A stretch of DNA of 17,235 nucleotides from an uncultured Eubacteriales bacterium (GTDB lineage: Bacteria > Bacillota > Clostridia > Oscillospirales > Oscillospiraceae): positions 1 to 17,235 of the forward strand of contig UQQF01000044.1 in assembly GCA_900543085.1 (NCBI GenBank), written 5' to 3'. Each line of letters opens with the position of its first letter. The stretch's first letter is position 1. Shown here in pieces: positions 15,234-17,235 of the stretch. The notes beneath the pieces were generated by a model. It was not told the DNA's origin. It ran no database searches and worked only from the letters and a program-made list of their open reading frames with translations. The translations under genes and the position numbers were made by a program.

Positions 15234-15787
15234 ACATATACCTCCTGTTCTGCAAGATACTTTTTCAGCTGCTTGCGCAGCCGTGTGAGCCGTACGGTCA
15301 CGGCTTTTTCGCTCAGCCCGACGCGCCTGCCTATGTCGGCGCATTTGTCCGCAAACCAGTAGCGGCGCAGGAAAATCACGCGGTTTTCCTCGCTCAACGT
15401 GTCCAAAAAGCGCTCGAGCGCCGCCGTCAGCTCCTTCGCGTCCAGCGCCGACTGGGAGTCCTCCGGCGCGGCTATGCACCCCTCCAGCTCGCTGAGCGCC
15501 ACGGTGTAGCTGCCGCCGCGCTTTTGCGCGCCGTCGCGCCGCCGCCTGGAGAGCGCGGCGTTGCGCACTATGCGGCAGACGTAGGCCGGCAGCCGCTCCG
15601 GCCGCTCGGGCGGTATGGCGTTCCACGCGCCGAGGTAGGCGTCGTTGACGCACTCCTCCGCGTCCTGGCTGCTGTTGAGTATGTTCAGGGCGAGCGAGTG
15701 GAACAGCGCGCCGTACTTGGCGTCCAGCTCGACGATCGCGTACTCGGAGCGTGTGAAGAATAAGTCCAGTATTGCCCAGTCCTCCAT
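15230..15787 (-). CDS. ECF-type RNA polymerase sigma factor
   Basis: The 185-residue protein has sigma-70 region 2 (about 17-90: SLALNILNSSQDAEECVNDAYLGAWNAIP) and region 4 (about 125-180: LDTLSEENRVIFLRRYWF, then the HTH IGRRVGLSEKAVTVRLTRLRKQL). Regions 1 and 3 are absent, as in extracytoplasmic-function sigma factors. ATG 15787 has AAAGGAGG 6 nt upstream. It is the first gene of a two-gene operon with its membrane partner and presumably turns on an envelope-stress or related regulon when the partner releases it. Targets are unknown. Confidence 0.93.
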   Translation of the reverse strand: MEDWAILDLFFTRSEYAIVELDAKYGALFHSLALNILNSSQDAEECVNDAYLGAWNAIPPERPERLPAYVCRIVRNAALSRRRRDGAQKRGGSYTVALSELEGCIAAPEDSQSALDAKELTAALERFLDTLSEENRVIFLRRYWFADKCADIGRRVGLSEKAVTVRLTRLRKQLKKYLAEQEVYV

Positions 15788-15815
15788 GGCTGGCCTCCTT
15801 TCCGTCCTCAAACAC

Positions 15816-15845
15816 ATACTACACTTTTTGCGGCCTTTGCTACAA
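15816..15845 (-). promoter_or_regulatory. Promoter of the sigma/anti-sigma operon
   Basis: TTGTAG (15845-15840), an 18-nt spacer and TAGTAT (15821-15816) on the minus strand. This is a sigma-A-like pattern; no typical ECF-type AAC motif is seen at the -35 position, so autoregulation is not evident. Confidence 0.5.
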
Positions 15846-15864
15846 GCGGAGTTGAAATTTTCCG

Positions 15865-15896
15865 AAAAAAATCAGCCCAGGTTCGTCCTGGGCTGA
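15865..15896 (-). terminator. Terminator after the spoVT-derived 3' end
   Basis: A 10-bp stem (TCAGCCCAGG at 15872-15881, CCTGGGCTGA at 15887-15896) with a 5-nt loop is followed on the minus strand by seven T residues (15871-15865). It lies about 33 nt past the stop of the fusion gene and is likely the original spoVT terminator. Confidence 0.93.
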
Positions 15897-15929
15897 AAGC
15901 GTATCGTGAGCGGTGGGGCAGGGGAGCGG

Positions 15930-16382
15930 TCAGGCCTCCATCTGGCGGCCGAGGAACCCGGCGACGGTCTCGGCCAGCTTGTATTCGACCTCGGTGGCCG
16001 GGGGGCTGTTTTTGGGCTGGGCGAACAGGATGCAGCCCATTAGGTCGCCCTCGCTGACCACCGGCGCGGCGACGCCGACGGTGAAGGCTCCGTCGTTCTC
16101 GGTTATGGGCAGCTCCGGTGCGCCGCTCTGGCGGCGGTAGATGCGCCGGGACTCCATGAGCTGTTCCAGCTCCGGGCTCAAACGCTTGCTGAGCAGCTCG
16201 CGCTTGCCTCCGCCGGCGACGGCGATGACCGAGTCCCGGTCGCAGACCGCCGCCAGCGCGTCCGTCGAGCGGTGCAGCGAGTCGCAGATTTGCGCCGCAA
16301 AGTCCGACAGCTCCCCGATGGGCGAGTACTTCTTGAATATGACCTCCCCGTCCTTGTCCGTAAATATCTCCAGCGGGTCGCC
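15930..16382 (-). other. spoVT: spoVT 3' portion (displaced from its first ~30 codons)
   Basis: These codons encode 150 residues plus stop. They resemble SpoVT, the forespore AbrB-family regulator of late sporulation and germination genes: GDPLEIFTDKDG, FKKYSPIGEL, VCDRDSVIAVAG, FTVGVAAPVVSEGD and ETVAGFLGRQME are all recognisable. Bacillus SpoVT has about 178 residues with GDPLEIF starting near residue 31, so only the first DNA-binding segment (the MKATGIVRRIDDLGR region) is missing. No frameshift or internal stop is present, and the gene's own terminator follows. The missing 5' piece is expected at the far end of the inserted element. Confidence 0.8.
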
Positions 16383-17235
16383 GTCACTGACAATATTGGC
16401 GCGGAGAACCTTGTCCGCGTGATGTGTTGCACTTTGGATTACACTCACTGGCTCCGTGCCTCCGCTGCCGGAAGCGCCGCCCTCGCCGCCGCTATTGTCC
16501 TCGTTTTCGAGCGGGTATTCGCCCTTGCGCAGGAGCGTGTCGATGTCGGCCTTGAGCCTTATCTCGACGTGGTCTTCGTAGACGTAGATGCGCTCGATGA
16601 TAAGCTCCAGATCCTGCTTTTCGAGGTGCGGCTTGGTGAGGATGTCGTCAAAGACCTCCATCGCGGTCTTGGCGGCGCGGTTGGCGCGGATTATGGTGTT
16701 GCGCTTGTCTGTGACGTGCTCGAGCTGGTTTTGCAGGCCCTCTATGCGGCGCATGAGGTCGGCCTCCAGCTCGTCGTACGTCTCTTCGAGCACGGCCTCA
16801 TTCTCGGGATGGCGCATGATGTCGCGCACGCGCTGCCGCTTTGTGGCTTTCAGCTCCTCCTGCGCGTCGAGCAGCACGTCCTCTATGTTCGCCGCGCTGC
16901 GCTCCGTCTCTGCCACGTCCTCCGGCTCGCGCGCGAGCTCCTCGTTGAGCTTGGCGAGCATATCCGCGGAGTTGTCCCGCACCTTTTTGACGTAGAGCTT
17001 GACCAGCTCGTCGAGCTTGTCCACGCGGATGTGGTGTGTAGTGCAGCCCGCCGTGCCGCGCCGGTGATAGGTGCCGCAGGTGTAGGCGGGCTTCAAATCG
17101 CGCCGGCCCAGCGCGAACATCGGCGCGCCGCAGTCGCCGCACTCGAGGAAGCCCGAGTAGACGTTGTCGTTTATCTTCACGCCGCGGTAGTTGTACTTCG
17201 CGCGCTTTTCGCGCAGCGCGCGCACGGTGGCAAAG
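15930..17235 (-). CDS. Large serine recombinase (C-terminal part) fused in frame to the SpoVT C-terminal region; 5' end outside window
   Basis: This is one uninterrupted minus-strand frame that enters from the right edge; GTG 17225 is only the first possible start in view. Numbering from 17225, residues 1-250 match the C-terminal half of a large serine recombinase: KYNYRGVKIND, a zinc ribbon (Cys29, 32, 50, 61: ECGDCG, YTCGTYHRRGTAGC), a long coiled coil (about 70-200) and a distal segment (DLELIIERIYVYEDHVEIRLKAD). A Gly/Ser-rich linker (about 245-260) follows. From Gly282 (GDPLEIF, then GEVIFKKYSPIGEL) to the stop, about 150 residues match SpoVT after its first ~30: the end of the AbrB swapped-hairpin domain, then the GAF-like sensor ending AGFLGRQMEA. 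The recombinase catalytic domain is beyond the window. Probably an integration junction, or else a stable fusion. Confidence 0.85.
   Translation of the reverse strand, partial: FATVRALREKRAKYNYRGVKINDNVYSGFLECGDCGAPMFALGRRDLKPAYTCGTYHRRGTAGCTTHHIRVDKLDELVKLYVKKVRDNSADMLAKLNEELAREPEDVAETERSAANIEDVLLDAQEELKATKRQRVRDIMRHPENEAVLEETYDELEADLMRRIEGLQNQLEHVTDKRNTIIRANRAAKTAMEVFDDILTKPHLEKQDLELIIERIYVYEDHVEIRLKADIDTLLRKGEYPLENEDNSGGEGGASGSGGTEPVSVIQSATHHADKVLRANIVSDGDPLEIFTDKDGEVIFKKYSPIGELSDFAAQICDSLHRSTDALAAVCDRDSVIAVAGGGKRELLSKRLSPELEQLMESRRIYRRQSGAPELPITENDGAFTVGVAAPVVSEGDLMGCILFAQPKNSPPATEVEYKLAETVAGFLGRQMEA
16383..17235 (-). mobile_element. Left end of a serine-recombinase element inserted in spoVT (continues beyond window)
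   Basis: The recombinase C-terminal coding sequence runs up to the spoVT-like sequence. The junction falls near codons for VSDGDP (about 16374-16391), so an attachment site is expected within roughly 16360-16440. Codons just before the junction (AGT GTA ATC CAA AGT GCA ACA) are A/T-richer than the spoVT side, consistent with foreign origin. The other end, cargo genes and core sequence lie outside the window, so the exact boundary and element type are unknown. Confidence 0.6.

Noticed and set aside
15234..15815. Upstream extension of the anti-sigma frame to 594 residues
   Set aside because: This part is an out-of-frame shadow of the sigma factor gene; the ATG at 15233 has AGGAGG and a 4-nt overlap with the sigma stop.

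Overview
The window looks like chromosomal DNA from a GC-rich Clostridia-type Firmicute, possibly a gut Oscillospirales member (an inference). The evidence is strong AGGAGG ribosome binding sites, sigma-A-like promoters, and a SpoVT-derived sequence, SpoVT being a regulator found only in endospore-forming lineages. Third codon positions are strongly G/C, so many long antisense open frames are shadows of real genes.

Layout, left to right. Positions 1-234 hold no gene but carry a long hairpin (124-167) that recurs at 13022-13069. hypB (minus) encodes the nickel-insertion GTPase. It is divergent from a MoxR-type AAA+ ATPase and a VWA/MIDAS protein (plus), a NorQ/NorD-like chaperone pair ending in a strong terminator. 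Next (plus) come an FMN-dependent alpha-hydroxy-acid oxidase, a small conserved-looking protein probably starting at CTG inside a CTGA overlap, and a separately promoted D-2-hydroxyacid dehydrogenase. A minus-strand tRNA-Arg(ACG) follows. Then comes a minus-strand operon of an MBL-fold hydrolase, a membrane-anchored endonuclease/exonuclease/phosphatase-family protein and a cysteine-motif flavoprotein, preceded by a DUF606-type membrane protein. Divergent from these (plus) is an amino-acid operon: PheB-like ACT protein, homoserine dehydrogenase (hom) and aspartate kinase (lysC). lysC contains an internal ribosome binding site and in-frame ATG where Bacillus aspartokinase II starts its beta subunit. 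A second MBL-fold protein (plus) converges on an ECF sigma factor and its membrane-spanning partner (minus).

The most striking feature is at the right edge. A minus-strand frame running off the window fuses, without a stop, the C-terminal part of a large serine recombinase to about 150 residues matching SpoVT after its first ~30 residues. The simplest reading is a skin-like element integrated in spoVT near codon 30, with its recombinase reading across the attachment junction into the 3' part of spoVT. The 5' spoVT piece and the rest of the element would lie right of the window. Both halves are open and undecayed, so this could be a programmed rearrangement, a recent disruption, or a stable recombinase-sensor fusion.

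Functionally the window mixes core metabolism (aspartate pathway, tRNA), 2-hydroxyacid redox enzymes, metal-cofactor or complex-maturation factors (HypB, MoxR/VWA), envelope signalling (sigma/anti-sigma) and one mobile-element boundary. All family assignments come from reading the sequence; no database search was run.
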